NCBI GenBank assembly: GCA_017434025.1
Contig: JAFRGC010000042.1
Coordinates: forward strand, 31,469-95,468
Source of the DNA: Mogibacterium sp.
GTDB lineage: Bacteria > Bacillota > Clostridia > Peptostreptococcales > Anaerovoracaceae
Length of the DNA: 64,000 nucleotides
Direction: 5' to 3'
Position numbers and translations under genes: made by a program. The notes below the pieces were generated by a model. The model made no database searches. It saw nothing but the letters and a program-made list of their open reading frames with translations, and was not told the origin of the DNA. This document shows, one piece after another, positions 36,169 through 45,762 of this stretch. Position 1 is the stretch's first letter; each line of letters begins with the position of its first letter.

Positions 36169-36312
36169 ATGAACCATACCTCCATTTCATCTCTCTGAGA
36201 TAATTATGTACCAAAAAGGATCATATCTCAATGGACAGAAGATGAAAAAACAGAAAGGATAGAGTATAATCAATTTGCACTCTAAACTACTATTCAAACA
36301 GGAGTTGTTTAT

Positions 36313-39243
36313 ATGAAGTACAGGATCAATAAGACGAATTACTGCAATTTTAATTCATACAGGATCAATGAACTGGCTCCGAGGAGCTATTTTATTGCCT
36401 ATCCTGACAGAGAGCAGGCTGACAGCGTCTGCGGCCGTGACAAGAGATATAAGTCACCTAAGGTGATCTGCCTCAACGGAGACTGGGACTTCAGGTTCTA
36501 TCCGAGACCGGCCGAGCTGCCGGATGTCCTCGATACGGATGAAGTATCCTTTGATAAGATCGATGTCCCATCCTGCTGGCAGTTCAGGGGATACGACAGG
36601 CCATTCTATCTGAATACGAGATATCAGTTCCCGTTCGACCCGCCGAAGATCCCGCAGACAGATAAAGCCGGAAAAACATTCAGCTGGACCGGTGCGGATA
36701 TAGGACTCAGACCGAAGTGGCTCGATCCGGGCGAAGAATACAACTTCGTCGGTGTCTACCGCACGTTCTTTGAAGTAGACGATCTCTCGAAGATCTATGA
36801 ACTCGCTTTCCTCGGTGTTGCAAGCTGCGCGGATGTGTACGTCAACGGCAGATTCACAGGATATACCGAAGGCTCCCACAATACAGCAGAATTCTATATC
36901 AATCCGAATCTCCATGAAGGAAAGAACGAACTGCTGGTTGTCGTCCACAGATGGTGCAATGGAACCTACCTGGAAGCCCAGGACATGCTCCGCAATAACG
37001 GCATATTCCGCGATGTACTCCTGAGGAAGTCGGACAGGAACGATATCAGGGATATCAGTTTTGACACGGAGAAACGCAAAGGTGGATACAGAGCTGTCGT
37101 CAGGGCGGAACTGTATGGTGACAACGAAGTGACTTTTACGCTCAAAGGTCATGGTCTGGAAGTCAGCAAGACGGTCAGTTCGAAAGACAAAACAGCGCAG
37201 GCGGTCTTTGAAGGGCTCGATGTCAGAGAGTGGAATGCAGAGGAGCCGGTGCTCTACGATCTGTATTACGAAGTGCCTGGCACTTGCATCAGAGAGAGAG
37301 TCGGCTTCAGACAGATCAGGATCGAGGGAGACCTGTTCCTGGTCAATGGAAAGGCGATCAAGTTCCACGGCGTGAATCACCACGATACAAGCTGCACCAA
37401 TGGCTATTCGATGAAGCCGGAAGAGATCGAGCGCGACATGCGCCTCTGCAAGGAGTTCAATATCGACACAGTCAGGACTTCACATTATCCGCCGGATCCT
37501 TATCTGCTCGAGATGTGCGATGAACTCGGTATCTATGTTGTCGATGAAGCTGACCTGGAGACACACGGAGTTTATACGCAGAAGCTGCCTGCAAGTTACA
37601 ACTGGATCAGCCACGATCCGAAGTGGGAGAAGCATTACCTCGACAGGGCAGAGCATCTGTATCAGCGTGACAAGATGCACGTTTCGATCATGATGTGGAG
37701 TCTCGGAAATGAATCCGGAGGTTACCGCAACACGGATGCCATGTACGACTACATCAAGCAGCATTCGGATCTCCCGATCCACTATGAAAGTGCGGTCCAC
37801 TGTGCTAAGAAAGCATATGACGTCGCCAGCGAGATGTATCCACCTGTGGCGCGGGTCTATGAGATCGGCGAGAAGACTTATAAGATCAAGAGGATGTGCG
37901 ACAGACCGTATTTCCTGTGCGAATACGCACATGCAATGGGTGTCGGCCCTGGAGACATGGAGGCATACTGGAAAGAGATCTATACGCATGACAGTCTGAT
38001 GGGCGGATGCGTATGGGAGATGGTCGACCATGCTGTTCTGCATGAGGACGGATCATATACCTACGGCGGAGACCACGGAGAATGGATGCACGACGGGAAC
38101 TTCTGTGTCGACGGAATGTTCTATCCTGACCGAACACCTTCGACTGGCGCTAAGATCACCAGATTCATATACAGACCGATCAGATTCAGGCATGTTGCCG
38201 GAGATATTTTCGAGCTCTTCAATACCAAAGGCTTCACGGACGGCAGTGCATATCTGCTGAAGTGCAGATGGAGCGACGGCGCAGAGGAAGAGATCATCCC
38301 TCAGGTCGGTCCGCTCGAGAAACAGAAAATCATTCTTGATGTGGAGAAGCATCTGAAAGCCGCATCAGAGGCAGGAACAGACTGCGCACTGACCGTGACG
38401 ACTGTTGAGAGGGCATCCGGCAGGGAAGTTGCGTGTGAACAGGTGATGCTTGCTGAGCATTTCAGCAAAGTGCCTGAAGATGCCGGGACACTCCCTGTGC
38501 AGGACCCGTGTGCGTCCGGCAGCTTCCTGAAGAAGGGAGATCCCTACACGATCCTGTTCCGCGCGCCTACCGACAATGACTTCATATTCTTCGGGATCAA
38601 GGACAGCATGAAAGAATTCTCCGGAGAGGCAGAAGAGAAGGTGACTGTTGAAGAACAGGACGGCGCCAAGATCGTGACCACCAGGATCAGGACCGGCAAG
38701 CATTCGTTCATCTGCACTGATATCTATGAGCAGTGCAGCGAAGGCATTATCGTCACCAGTAAGCTCCACTGCACAAGGGGCGGCGGCAACCTGCCGAGAT
38801 TCGGCAAAGCGTTCATACTGGACAGCAGTTTTGACGATGTCGAATACTATGGAAGAAGCGGTGAGTCTTACGCTGACATGAAGGAACAGTTCCCGATATG
38901 TCAGGTGAAGTGCAAAGTCGCAGACATGACCGAACCGAACATCAAGCCTCAGGAGAGTGGCAACCGCTGCGACTGCAGATGGGCTAGTGTCAGCAACGGC
39001 AAGCACAAAGTGACTTTCACAGCGATCGGCAAGCCATTTGAACTCGGGATCAAGCCATACAGCGACAGAGAACTGTATGGGATGAAGCACAGAGAAGATG
39101 AAGTGCGTACCGGCACATATGTTACGATTTCCGCATTCCAGCAGGGCATCGGGACAGGCATCTGCGGTCCGGTCACAGCACCGGAATACTGTTATCCGGT
39201 CAAGGAAGACTATGAACTGAAGTTCCTGATCACGATTGAATAG
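36313..39243 (+). CDS. lacZ: GH2 beta-galactosidase (LacZ type)
   Basis: 976 residues, close to E. coli LacZ (~1023). The domain order is sugar-binding jelly roll (LNGDWDFRFY, CADVYVNGRFTGY), Ig-like domain, TIM barrel and C-terminal beta-sandwich. Acid/base Glu467 lies in WSLGNESGG and nucleophile Glu537 in LCEYAHAMG. It hydrolyses beta-galactosides in the cytoplasm; no signal peptide is present. A TATAAT at 36265-36270 may be its -10, without a clear -35. There is no sugar transporter or regulator beside it, so it is a stand-alone gene. Confidence 0.93.
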   Translation: MKYRINKTNYCNFNSYRINELAPRSYFIAYPDREQADSVCGRDKRYKSPKVICLNGDWDFRFYPRPAELPDVLDTDEVSFDKIDVPSCWQFRGYDRPFYLNTRYQFPFDPPKIPQTDKAGKTFSWTGADIGLRPKWLDPGEEYNFVGVYRTFFEVDDLSKIYELAFLGVASCADVYVNGRFTGYTEGSHNTAEFYINPNLHEGKNELLVVVHRWCNGTYLEAQDMLRNNGIFRDVLLRKSDRNDIRDISFDTEKRKGGYRAVVRAELYGDNEVTFTLKGHGLEVSKTVSSKDKTAQAVFEGLDVREWNAEEPVLYDLYYEVPGTCIRERVGFRQIRIEGDLFLVNGKAIKFHGVNHHDTSCTNGYSMKPEEIERDMRLCKEFNIDTVRTSHYPPDPYLLEMCDELGIYVVDEADLETHGVYTQKLPASYNWISHDPKWEKHYLDRAEHLYQRDKMHVSIMMWSLGNESGGYRNTDAMYDYIKQHSDLPIHYESAVHCAKKAYDVASEMYPPVARVYEIGEKTYKIKRMCDRPYFLCEYAHAMGVGPGDMEAYWKEIYTHDSLMGGCVWEMVDHAVLHEDGSYTYGGDHGEWMHDGNFCVDGMFYPDRTPSTGAKITRFIYRPIRFRHVAGDIFELFNTKGFTDGSAYLLKCRWSDGAEEEIIPQVGPLEKQKIILDVEKHLKAASEAGTDCALTVTTVERASGREVACEQVMLAEHFSKVPEDAGTLPVQDPCASGSFLKKGDPYTILFRAPTDNDFIFFGIKDSMKEFSGEAEEKVTVEEQDGAKIVTTRIRTGKHSFICTDIYEQCSEGIIVTSKLHCTRGGGNLPRFGKAFILDSSFDDVEYYGRSGESYADMKEQFPICQVKCKVADMTEPNIKPQESGNRCDCRWASVSNGKHKVTFTAIGKPFELGIKPYSDRELYGMKHREDEVRTGTYVTISAFQQGIGTGICGPVTAPEYCYPVKEDYELKFLITIE

Positions 39244-39276
39244 CACAGACCGGCGATCATAGGAAAAATCAAAAAT

Positions 39277-39318
39277 ACCCGTCGTATCATCCGGGAAAGG
39301 ATGAAATGACGGGTGTTT
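39277..39318. terminator. Bidirectional terminator after lacZ
   Basis: ACCCGTC...GACGGGT with an inner TCATCC/GGATGA stem, A-rich on the left and TTTCTTT on the right. It serves both convergent genes. Confidence 0.82.
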
Positions 39319-39343
39319 CTTTATGGTGCTTTCATATGTGCAG

Positions 39344-40156
39344 CTATCGTGTCTTGCGCAGCACGATCTTTCCTGTGAGATATGGGTGTCCGTCGCATAT
39401 GGTGATGCGAATCGTCCCACCTGGCTGGATCACATCTGTATAGGACCGGTTAAGATACCATCCGACTGCTGTGCTGCCGGATGCGCAGCCGCTTTCCCAG
39501 ACCAGAGTATCGGATCCACGCACATAGACCAGCGGTCTGACGTGTATAGAATGCTCGTCCGCTTCCGAACAAAGCATGATGCCGAGCGCCGGGATCCCCA
39601 TTTCTTCTGCAAGATGCCTGATTGCTGATTCGGCCGCTTCCTGGCTGAGCGCTCCGCTCTGAACGATGATATGCGATATTCCGTCTAAGTGGACGATCGG
39701 ATAAGCGGAACGGGTTCCTCCGGAGTCCGCGAGCATAACTGAACCGATGCGAGGAACAGGCATCTTAACGGTTCCCTCAAATGCGGGCTGTGCTTGTCCG
39801 CTTGGATCACTGCTGTAGTGATCATCCAGCCTGCGGACGCTGATGCTGAGAGGGGCATCGACTCCGGAAGAGTCAATGATGATCTCTCTTTCTTCTCCGA
39901 CGCCGATCCCTTCAAGATATGCCTGCCACGCTGCTGAACTGAGAGCAGCGTTGCCGCAGAACTCATATCCCATCATCTCCAGATGGATCTTACCGGGATC
40001 TTCGCTGTCATGCATGACAAAACCGACCTGCTCACAGTCAGGCTCGCGCTCGAATGCTGCTCTGATGATCTCCTGTCGGTCGTCGGGTGTGTACGGAGAG
40101 GTCACCAGAACTGTAATATTACCTGTCGGATCAGCAACTATGTAGTCAAACTTCAT
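39344..40156 (-). CDS. DapF-fold racemase/epimerase, CntK-like
   Basis: 270 residues. The diaminopimelate-epimerase fold is marked by the start ADPTGNITVLV, a first catalytic Cys in FCGNAALS and a second in SGCASGSTAVG. The pair of cysteines acts as acid and base in cofactor-free racemisation. The overall pattern resembles CntK, the histidine racemase of staphylopine synthesis, more than DapF itself. No nicotianamine-synthase-like gene or opine dehydrogenase lies near, so the substrate is open. I place the start at 40156, where similarity to the family begins, rather than at 40195. Confidence 0.78.
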   Translation of the reverse strand: MKFDYIVADPTGNITVLVTSPYTPDDRQEIIRAAFEREPDCEQVGFVMHDSEDPGKIHLEMMGYEFCGNAALSSAAWQAYLEGIGVGEEREIIIDSSGVDAPLSISVRRLDDHYSSDPSGQAQPAFEGTVKMPVPRIGSVMLADSGGTRSAYPIVHLDGISHIIVQSGALSQEAAESAIRHLAEEMGIPALGIMLCSEADEHSIHVRPLVYVRGSDTLVWESGCASGSTAVGWYLNRSYTDVIQPGGTIRITICDGHPYLTGKIVLRKTR

Positions 40157-40331
40157 GCTGTTATAATAACATTTCCCGTGACTATTTTGAATCATGATGT
40201 ATCATAGTTCGTGCAGTACTTTTGCTTATAATTGCAATACATTTGTGATAATATAATCTGCTGTAAAGTATTGCTCCTGATGAAAGCTGCAGTGACCGCA
40301 AACGCGGCAGGGACAGCGGAAAGGAAAGAAA

Positions 40332-40604
40332 ATGAATAAACCTGCAACCAGAGAAGAGAAAGACCGGCAGATCCGCCGTGAAGCTCGCGCCACTTTCATA
40401 TTGTTCGCAATATGTTTTGTATGGCATGTCGGCTGGGCATTCGGACTGTCAGGGACCGGAATTCGTGTAGCGGGACTCCCGCTTTGGTGGCTGCTGAGCA
40501 CGCCTGGCGTGTTCGTGGTAGCCGTGATCGGAGTAGTGTATCTGCTGAAGAAAGTCTTCGTGGATATGGACTTCGAGGAGGGAGGTGCAGACAATGACAG
40601 GTAA
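40332..40604 (+). CDS. yhdT: YhdT-like small membrane subunit (DUF997)
   Basis: 90 residues with two membrane helices (~22-42 and ~55-72). FAICFVWHVGWAFGLSG and GLPLWWLLS are typical of YhdT, a small protein encoded before panF in many bacteria. It overlaps the panF start by 11 bp and likely helps assemble or regulate that symporter. GGAAAGG precedes its ATG. Confidence 0.85.
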   Translation: MNKPATREEKDRQIRREARATFILFAICFVWHVGWAFGLSGTGIRVAGLPLWWLLSTPGVFVVAVIGVVYLLKKVFVDMDFEEGGADNDR

Positions 40605-42138
40605 GCATCTCACAGTCCTCATTATTCTGATGGCATACCTCCTGATCAACCTGTTCGCCGGCATCTATATGAGCCGGAAATCAGCAAGTGAGAACAGTTC
40701 GAAAGGATTCCTGACGAACTATTTTGCAGGCGCGAGAGGTATGGGAGGATTCGTCCTCGCTATGACACTCGTCGCTACATATACCAGCGCAAGCTCCTTC
40801 CTCGGAGGACCGGGACTTGCTGCAAGTGTCGGACTCACACAGTCTTGGATCGCCGGAGTCCAGATCGGAGCAACATTCCTGACTCTCGGTGTTCTGGGTA
40901 AGAAGTTCGCACTCATTTCACGCCGCATCAACGCGGTCACTATCACAGATTATCTTCGCGCCAGATACCAGTCAGATGCAGTAGTTATTGTCTGCGGGCT
41001 GGCACTGGTCGTGTTCTTCATAACACAGATGGTCGCTCAGTTCATCGGCGGAGCGACTCTGATACAATCCGTAACAGGACTGCCGTACGCAGCGGGATTG
41101 CTGCTATTCGGCGCAGTAGTCATAGCGTATACGGCTTTCGGCGGCTTCAGAGCAGTTGTCATCACGGATACGATCCAGGGCATTGTAATGACCATCGGAA
41201 CTTTCCTGCTGATGTTCTTCGTGATCCACGCGTGCGGAGGCACAGGAGAGATCGTAGCTCAGCTCGATGCCGGCAACCCTGGCTGGGATCTCATCGGCAA
41301 GGGTGAATATGGCAGAGAGATCATCTCGATGTCGCCTGGCTATCTGCTGTCATACTGGGTGCTGGTAGGCGTGGCGATCCTCGGTATCCCGCAGACGGCA
41401 GTGAGATGTATGGGATTCAAAGACACCAAAGCGATGCACAACGCCATGATCTACGGCACGGTAGTCGTAGGCATACTGATGATCGGAATGCATTTTATCG
41501 GTACGATGACATATCCGCTGCTTCCTGAAGGCGGACTGGACAGCACCGACAAAGTGATACCTTATGTGGTGATGCAGTACATGCCGGGATGGGCTGCGGG
41601 ATTCTTCCTTGCAGCACCGCTGGCAGCCGTGATGTCCACGGTCGATTCGCTGCTGATACTTGCTTCAGCTACGATCATCAAAGACCTGTATGTACACTAT
41701 GTTGTCAGGAAGCCTCAGACGGCTGAGACCGGCAAGGAAGAAGAGGACTCTGAGTCATCAAACAGCGATCTCATGAAGAGGGTACCGGTCTACAGTCTGA
41801 TCATCACTTTCGTGATCGGTGTGATCGCATGCCTTCTGGCGTTCAACCCGCCGGATATCATCGTCTGGATCAACCTGTTCGCGTTCGGAGGACTGGAAGC
41901 GACGTTCTTCTGGCCGATCATCGGAGGCCTGTACTGGAAGAAAGGCAACAGCACAGCGTGCCTCGCTTCAACGGTCATAGGACTGGCGACATTCATATTC
42001 TTCAACAGGGTCAAGATCGTACCGTTCCACATTCATGAAATAGTGGTTGCGCTGGTAGTCGGAGGCATTGTATACTTCGCTGTCGGCAAGCTCACCGCGA
42101 GGGAGCCGGATCCGGAAATGATCAGGAAGTGCTTCTGA
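40594..42138 (+). CDS. panF: Sodium/pantothenate symporter
   Basis: 514 residues, about thirteen membrane helices. The solute:sodium-symporter signs are GYLLSYWVLVGVAILGIPQ, LAAPLAAVMSTVDSLLI (helix 9 motif) and the early ATYTSASSFLGGPG. Pairing with YhdT points to PanF, which imports pantothenate for coenzyme A. The ATG at 40594 is 8 bp after a GGAGGGAGG site; a GTG at 40585 lies within that site and is unlikely. Confidence 0.92.
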   Translation: MTGKHLTVLIILMAYLLINLFAGIYMSRKSASENSSKGFLTNYFAGARGMGGFVLAMTLVATYTSASSFLGGPGLAASVGLTQSWIAGVQIGATFLTLGVLGKKFALISRRINAVTITDYLRARYQSDAVVIVCGLALVVFFITQMVAQFIGGATLIQSVTGLPYAAGLLLFGAVVIAYTAFGGFRAVVITDTIQGIVMTIGTFLLMFFVIHACGGTGEIVAQLDAGNPGWDLIGKGEYGREIISMSPGYLLSYWVLVGVAILGIPQTAVRCMGFKDTKAMHNAMIYGTVVVGILMIGMHFIGTMTYPLLPEGGLDSTDKVIPYVVMQYMPGWAAGFFLAAPLAAVMSTVDSLLILASATIIKDLYVHYVVRKPQTAETGKEEEDSESSNSDLMKRVPVYSLIITFVIGVIACLLAFNPPDIIVWINLFAFGGLEATFFWPIIGGLYWKKGNSTACLASTVIGLATFIFFNRVKIVPFHIHEIVVALVVGGIVYFAVGKLTAREPDPEMIRKCF

Positions 42139-42234
42139 TAGATGCGTTCGTATAATGCATTTCACGATCAGACCAAATCATTAGAAAACATTATTTTGTC
42201 ATTATAGTAGGTTGTTATTGGGTAATAGAAAAGA

Positions 42235-44256
42235 ATGAACGAGAAGAAGGGCGTTAATGCAATAGATTTCTTTTGCATAGGGTTCGGCGCTATCGTAGGT
42301 GTAGGCTGGGCAGTTTCCATCAATAACTGGATGGCAGGAAGCGGCGGCCCGCTGCCTGCTGCAGTGGGATATATTCTGGCGCTGGTGCTGATGATACCTA
42401 TCGCTTTGTGTTACTGTGAGCTCTGCGCTATGCTGCCGGTTTCCGGAGGAGGTATGGCGTATGCGTTCAGAGCATTTGGCGATAACGTAGCATTCATATC
42501 GGGCTGGGCGGCTTTCGGTGCTTTCGTTACGATCATTCCGTGGGAGGCGATCTATGTTGTAGATATTCTCAGCATCGTCTTCCCGCAGCTCAAAGGCGGA
42601 GCACCGTTGTATACACTGGCTGGTGCAGATGTCTATATGGGACATATCCTGATCGGACTGGCGATCTCGCTCGTGCTCTTCTTCATCAACAGGAAAGGCG
42701 TGTCGTCATCGGCAACGATGCAGAGGGTCCTCTGTTTCGTGCTGGTCGGCGCGGGGATCCTGGCAATGATTTTTGCCACGGTCAAATTCGATCCGGCAAA
42801 TCTCCAGCCTGTATATGAAAACATCGGCAAGGGCAGCCATAAGTCGTTCATCGGCGGTGCGCTGGTCATTCTTGCATCGGCACCGTTCTTCCTGGCGGGG
42901 TTTGAAACAATACCGCAGGGGATCGAGAGCGCAGGCGGAGATGTCAAATCAGTAGGCAAAACCGTCGTACTGACAGTATTCCTCTCATGCATGTTCTACG
43001 CGCTGCTGCTCTTCACTCTCGGCGGCGCGATGCCTTGGCAGGACTTCATCCATTTTGACAGCCCTGCAGCGGCACTTCTGTTCAGAGATTCCTATGGCGG
43101 ACCGATAGGGAAGGGCCTCTATCTGTTCATCCTGACCGGCGCGATCTGCGGACTGATCACGACATGGAACGGCTTCATGATGGCTTCGTCCCAGATCCTC
43201 ATGGCGATGGCGAGAGTCAGTATCGTTCCGGATGTTCTGGCGGAGCAGCATCCAGTTTATAAGACACCGGTCAATGCACTCAAAGTGTGTCTGATCGCTT
43301 CGATCGCAGGACCGTTCCTCGGAAGCGGACTGATCGGATCCCTGACGACTTTCTCTGCAGCCGGATACGTTACGAGCTGGATGATCACAGCTTTCTCGCT
43401 GATCAGACTGCGCCATGAGGAACCGGGTCTTGCACGACCGTATAAGATCCCGGGCGGAGAGAAGACTGCGTGGTTCGCTGGTCTCAGCATGGCGGCTTTG
43501 CTGTTTCTGCTGGTGATCCCGGGACAGCCGGTATTTATGGGCGGATTCGCTGTAGCGATGTTCGGCGGCTGGATGATGATCGGTCTTGTACTGTTCATCC
43601 TGGACTACCGTCAGAGGAGACAGTATTCCAAGCTCAAGAGAGCTTCCTTCCTGTTCGCCAGTATGATGGCATCACAGGGCGATATTGTTCTGCCTGATTT
43701 CACGGAATACTTCGAAGATGATTACAGATATATTTCATTCGTTGTGCCGAAAGAGGTCGATTATTCAGGAAAGACCTTGAATGAGCTTGGATGGGGCAGA
43801 AGCCAGAACATTTTCATCCTCAAGATCGAGCATGGCACCGAAATGATCTTCATGCCAAACGGCAAGACTCGCGTGTACAAGGGAGACCGCGTATTCGCTG
43901 TCGGCGTAGAGAAGGATATCATCAGGTTCCGTGAAGGCCAGTATATAGGGAACAAATGCACGATCGGCAACCTTTTAGACTTCATGGGCTTTGGAGATAC
44001 AGAGGCGCAGGTGCCTCTGGTCTGCCGTGTCGTCAAAGTCATCGCGGATGCGCCGTACTGCAACAAACCGCTCAAATATTCCGGAATTACCGAGTATACG
44101 CACTGCATGGTCATCGGCCTGCAGTCATTGGGCAAGACTTTCATGATGCCTAACGCAAACACCCTTATTGAGGAGGGTGATGAGCTGTGGATCGTAGGTC
44201 TGGAAGAGAATGTCGAGAAATTCGTCGCACTGACAGCTGACTCAGCAAGGTCCTGA
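42235..44256 (+). CDS. APC-family amino-acid permease with C-terminal tandem RCK_C domains
   Basis: 673 residues, about 200 more than a usual permease. Residues 1-~465 are an APC permease with ~12 helices (GFGAIVGVGWAVSI is the first-helix motif). Residues ~500-575 (KTLNELGWGRSQNIFILKI, VYKGDRVFAVG) and ~595-670 (KYSGITEYTHCMVIGL, LIEEGDELWIVG) read as two TrkA_C/RCK_C domains. RCK_C domains bind small ligands such as c-di-AMP, so uptake may be ligand-gated. The substrate is unknown. The ribosome site before the ATG is weak (GAAAAG). Confidence 0.87.
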   Translation: MNEKKGVNAIDFFCIGFGAIVGVGWAVSINNWMAGSGGPLPAAVGYILALVLMIPIALCYCELCAMLPVSGGGMAYAFRAFGDNVAFISGWAAFGAFVTIIPWEAIYVVDILSIVFPQLKGGAPLYTLAGADVYMGHILIGLAISLVLFFINRKGVSSSATMQRVLCFVLVGAGILAMIFATVKFDPANLQPVYENIGKGSHKSFIGGALVILASAPFFLAGFETIPQGIESAGGDVKSVGKTVVLTVFLSCMFYALLLFTLGGAMPWQDFIHFDSPAAALLFRDSYGGPIGKGLYLFILTGAICGLITTWNGFMMASSQILMAMARVSIVPDVLAEQHPVYKTPVNALKVCLIASIAGPFLGSGLIGSLTTFSAAGYVTSWMITAFSLIRLRHEEPGLARPYKIPGGEKTAWFAGLSMAALLFLLVIPGQPVFMGGFAVAMFGGWMMIGLVLFILDYRQRRQYSKLKRASFLFASMMASQGDIVLPDFTEYFEDDYRYISFVVPKEVDYSGKTLNELGWGRSQNIFILKIEHGTEMIFMPNGKTRVYKGDRVFAVGVEKDIIRFREGQYIGNKCTIGNLLDFMGFGDTEAQVPLVCRVVKVIADAPYCNKPLKYSGITEYTHCMVIGLQSLGKTFMMPNANTLIEEGDELWIVGLEENVEKFVALTADSARS

Positions 44257-44270
44257 GCAGGAGGTGTGAA

Positions 44271-44876
44271 ATGATGTCGCGGACACATCTGGCTGTCGGG
44301 ATGGCAGCCGCCGTAACGGTTGCTGCACCTCGTACGATCGAGGAAGCCGTACCTGTGATCATCGGCGGGGCGATCGGGAGTGTCATCTGCGATATCGATT
44401 GTCGGAAAGGCGGCGGGCGCAAAGACACTTTGGCCGGCAGGATCATCGCGGCAGTTATCGTGGTGCTCGCGCTGTTTATGGATACTGTGCTCGGCGCACA
44501 TATCCTGGAGTCGGCAGCAGGGGAAGGCCCTTATGTGCTGGCATTCGGAGCGGGACTCATGGCGATAGTGTGTTTTGCCGCGATGCATTCAGTGCACAGA
44601 GGATTTGCACATTCATTGCTTGCCGGAGCTCTCGAGGCGCTGGCTGTCAGCATGATCTTCAGGCAGGCGGTCATACCGTTCGCAGCGGCATTCCTCTCGC
44701 ATGTGGTACTGGACCTTCTCAACTGGAAACCGGTGAGAGTGCTGTACCCCTTGAAGCAGGGATTCTGCCTGCGCATGTTCCGCAGCGATAGAATGGTCAA
44801 TGGACTATGCACTGTGCTGGGGCTGATATGGCTGACAGCAGCGGTCGTGATCAATGGAGCGGCCGCATGGAGATAG
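44271..44876 (+). CDS. YdjM/DUF457-like membrane metal-binding protein
   Basis: 201 residues, about four membrane helices. The family's metal-binding residues are seen: an N-terminal TH (RTHLAVG), CDIDC, HRGFAHS and SHVVLDLLN. E. coli YdjM is an SOS-induced membrane protein of this group whose chemistry is not known. It begins 14 bp after the permease with GCAGGAGG before the ATG. Confidence 0.85.
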   Translation: MMSRTHLAVGMAAAVTVAAPRTIEEAVPVIIGGAIGSVICDIDCRKGGGRKDTLAGRIIAAVIVVLALFMDTVLGAHILESAAGEGPYVLAFGAGLMAIVCFAAMHSVHRGFAHSLLAGALEALAVSMIFRQAVIPFAAAFLSHVVLDLLNWKPVRVLYPLKQGFCLRMFRSDRMVNGLCTVLGLIWLTAAVVINGAAAWR

Positions 44877-44894
44877 ATTAGGGAGGACATTATT

Positions 44895-45566
44895 GTGAAG
44901 AAACTGATCAGACTGACAGGAATAATTACATTGATAATGATGCTGGCGCTGCTGGCCGCATGCGGTCAGGCGGACGATACTTCTGCTGATACACAGGAAA
45001 GTGATGCGCCGCAGGTGGAGGAACAGACCAGTGATGAGAGCAACGCTCAGGCATCTCCGGAGGGAATCGGTATCCATCACGCAGAGATCGAGGTTGCAGA
45101 TTACGGAACGATCAAACTGGAACTCGATGGTGATACAGCACCGGTAACGGTACAGAACTTCATGGATCTTGCTAATGCCGGATTCTACGACGGACTGACA
45201 TTCCACCGCATCATGGACGGGTTCATGATCCAGGGCGGAGATCCGACTGGCACCGGAGCAGGCGGCTCCGACCAGAACATAGTCGGAGAATTTGCCGTCA
45301 ACAGATATGAGAACAACATTTCACACGTCAAAGGCGTCATCTCGATGGCAAGAAGGGGTGATGACATGAACAGCGCGAGCTCGCAGTTCTTCATCACAGT
45401 CGCAGATGCGGATTTCCTCGACGGGCAGTATGCAGCTTTTGGCCACGTGACAGAAGGCCAGGACGTTGCTGACAAGATCGCATCCGACGCAAAGCCACTC
45501 GATGACAACGGCACAATAGCACCGGAAGATCAGCCAGTAATAACAACGGTCAGAATCATAGACTGA
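44895..45566 (+). CDS. Lipoprotein cyclophilin-type peptidyl-prolyl isomerase
   Basis: 223 residues. GTG start after AGGGAGGAC. An N-terminal lipoprotein signal ends at LAAC (~22), followed by an acidic/Ser/Gln linker (~25-58) and a cyclophilin domain: FYDGLTFHRIMDGFMIQGGD, SASSQFFITV and GHVTEGQDVADKI. It would catalyse proline isomerisation in proteins folding outside the membrane. The conserved Arg, Phe and Gln of the active site are present. Confidence 0.93.
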   Translation: MKKLIRLTGIITLIMMLALLAACGQADDTSADTQESDAPQVEEQTSDESNAQASPEGIGIHHAEIEVADYGTIKLELDGDTAPVTVQNFMDLANAGFYDGLTFHRIMDGFMIQGGDPTGTGAGGSDQNIVGEFAVNRYENNISHVKGVISMARRGDDMNSASSQFFITVADADFLDGQYAAFGHVTEGQDVADKIASDAKPLDDNGTIAPEDQPVITTVRIID

Positions 45567-45567
45567 T

Positions 45568-45595
45568 GGGGGACAGGGGACGGTTCTCTGTCTCC
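45568..45595. repeat. REP-like palindrome
   Basis: GGGGACAG (45569-45576) pairs with CTGTCTCC (45588-45595) across an 11-nt loop, GGGACGGTTCT. Sequences of this kind occur in many copies in some bacteria, often linked to RAYT transposases. Only one copy is seen here. Confidence 0.55.
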
Positions 45596-45668
45596 TTAGA
45601 CCTCTCATAGGCGGTTCGGTCAGGCTGATACCAATAATCAGGCGGGTTGAAGTAATCAAGCGATGAAC

Positions 45669-45710
45669 AAAGACAATCTTTATGGCATTGACGCGATAGA
45701 GATTGTCTTT
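45669..45710 (+). terminator. Long hairpin, possible terminator of the cyclophilin gene
   Basis: AAAGACAATC and GATTGTCTTT form a perfect stem (11 bp with the next pair) around a 20-nt loop, followed by one more T. The loop is long and the T-run short, so it may be a structured element rather than a terminator. Confidence 0.45.
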
Positions 45711-45762
45711 TCAATTGGAGAATATCGGGTGTAGGAGCCTTACTACAGCCTGACCGAAGGAT

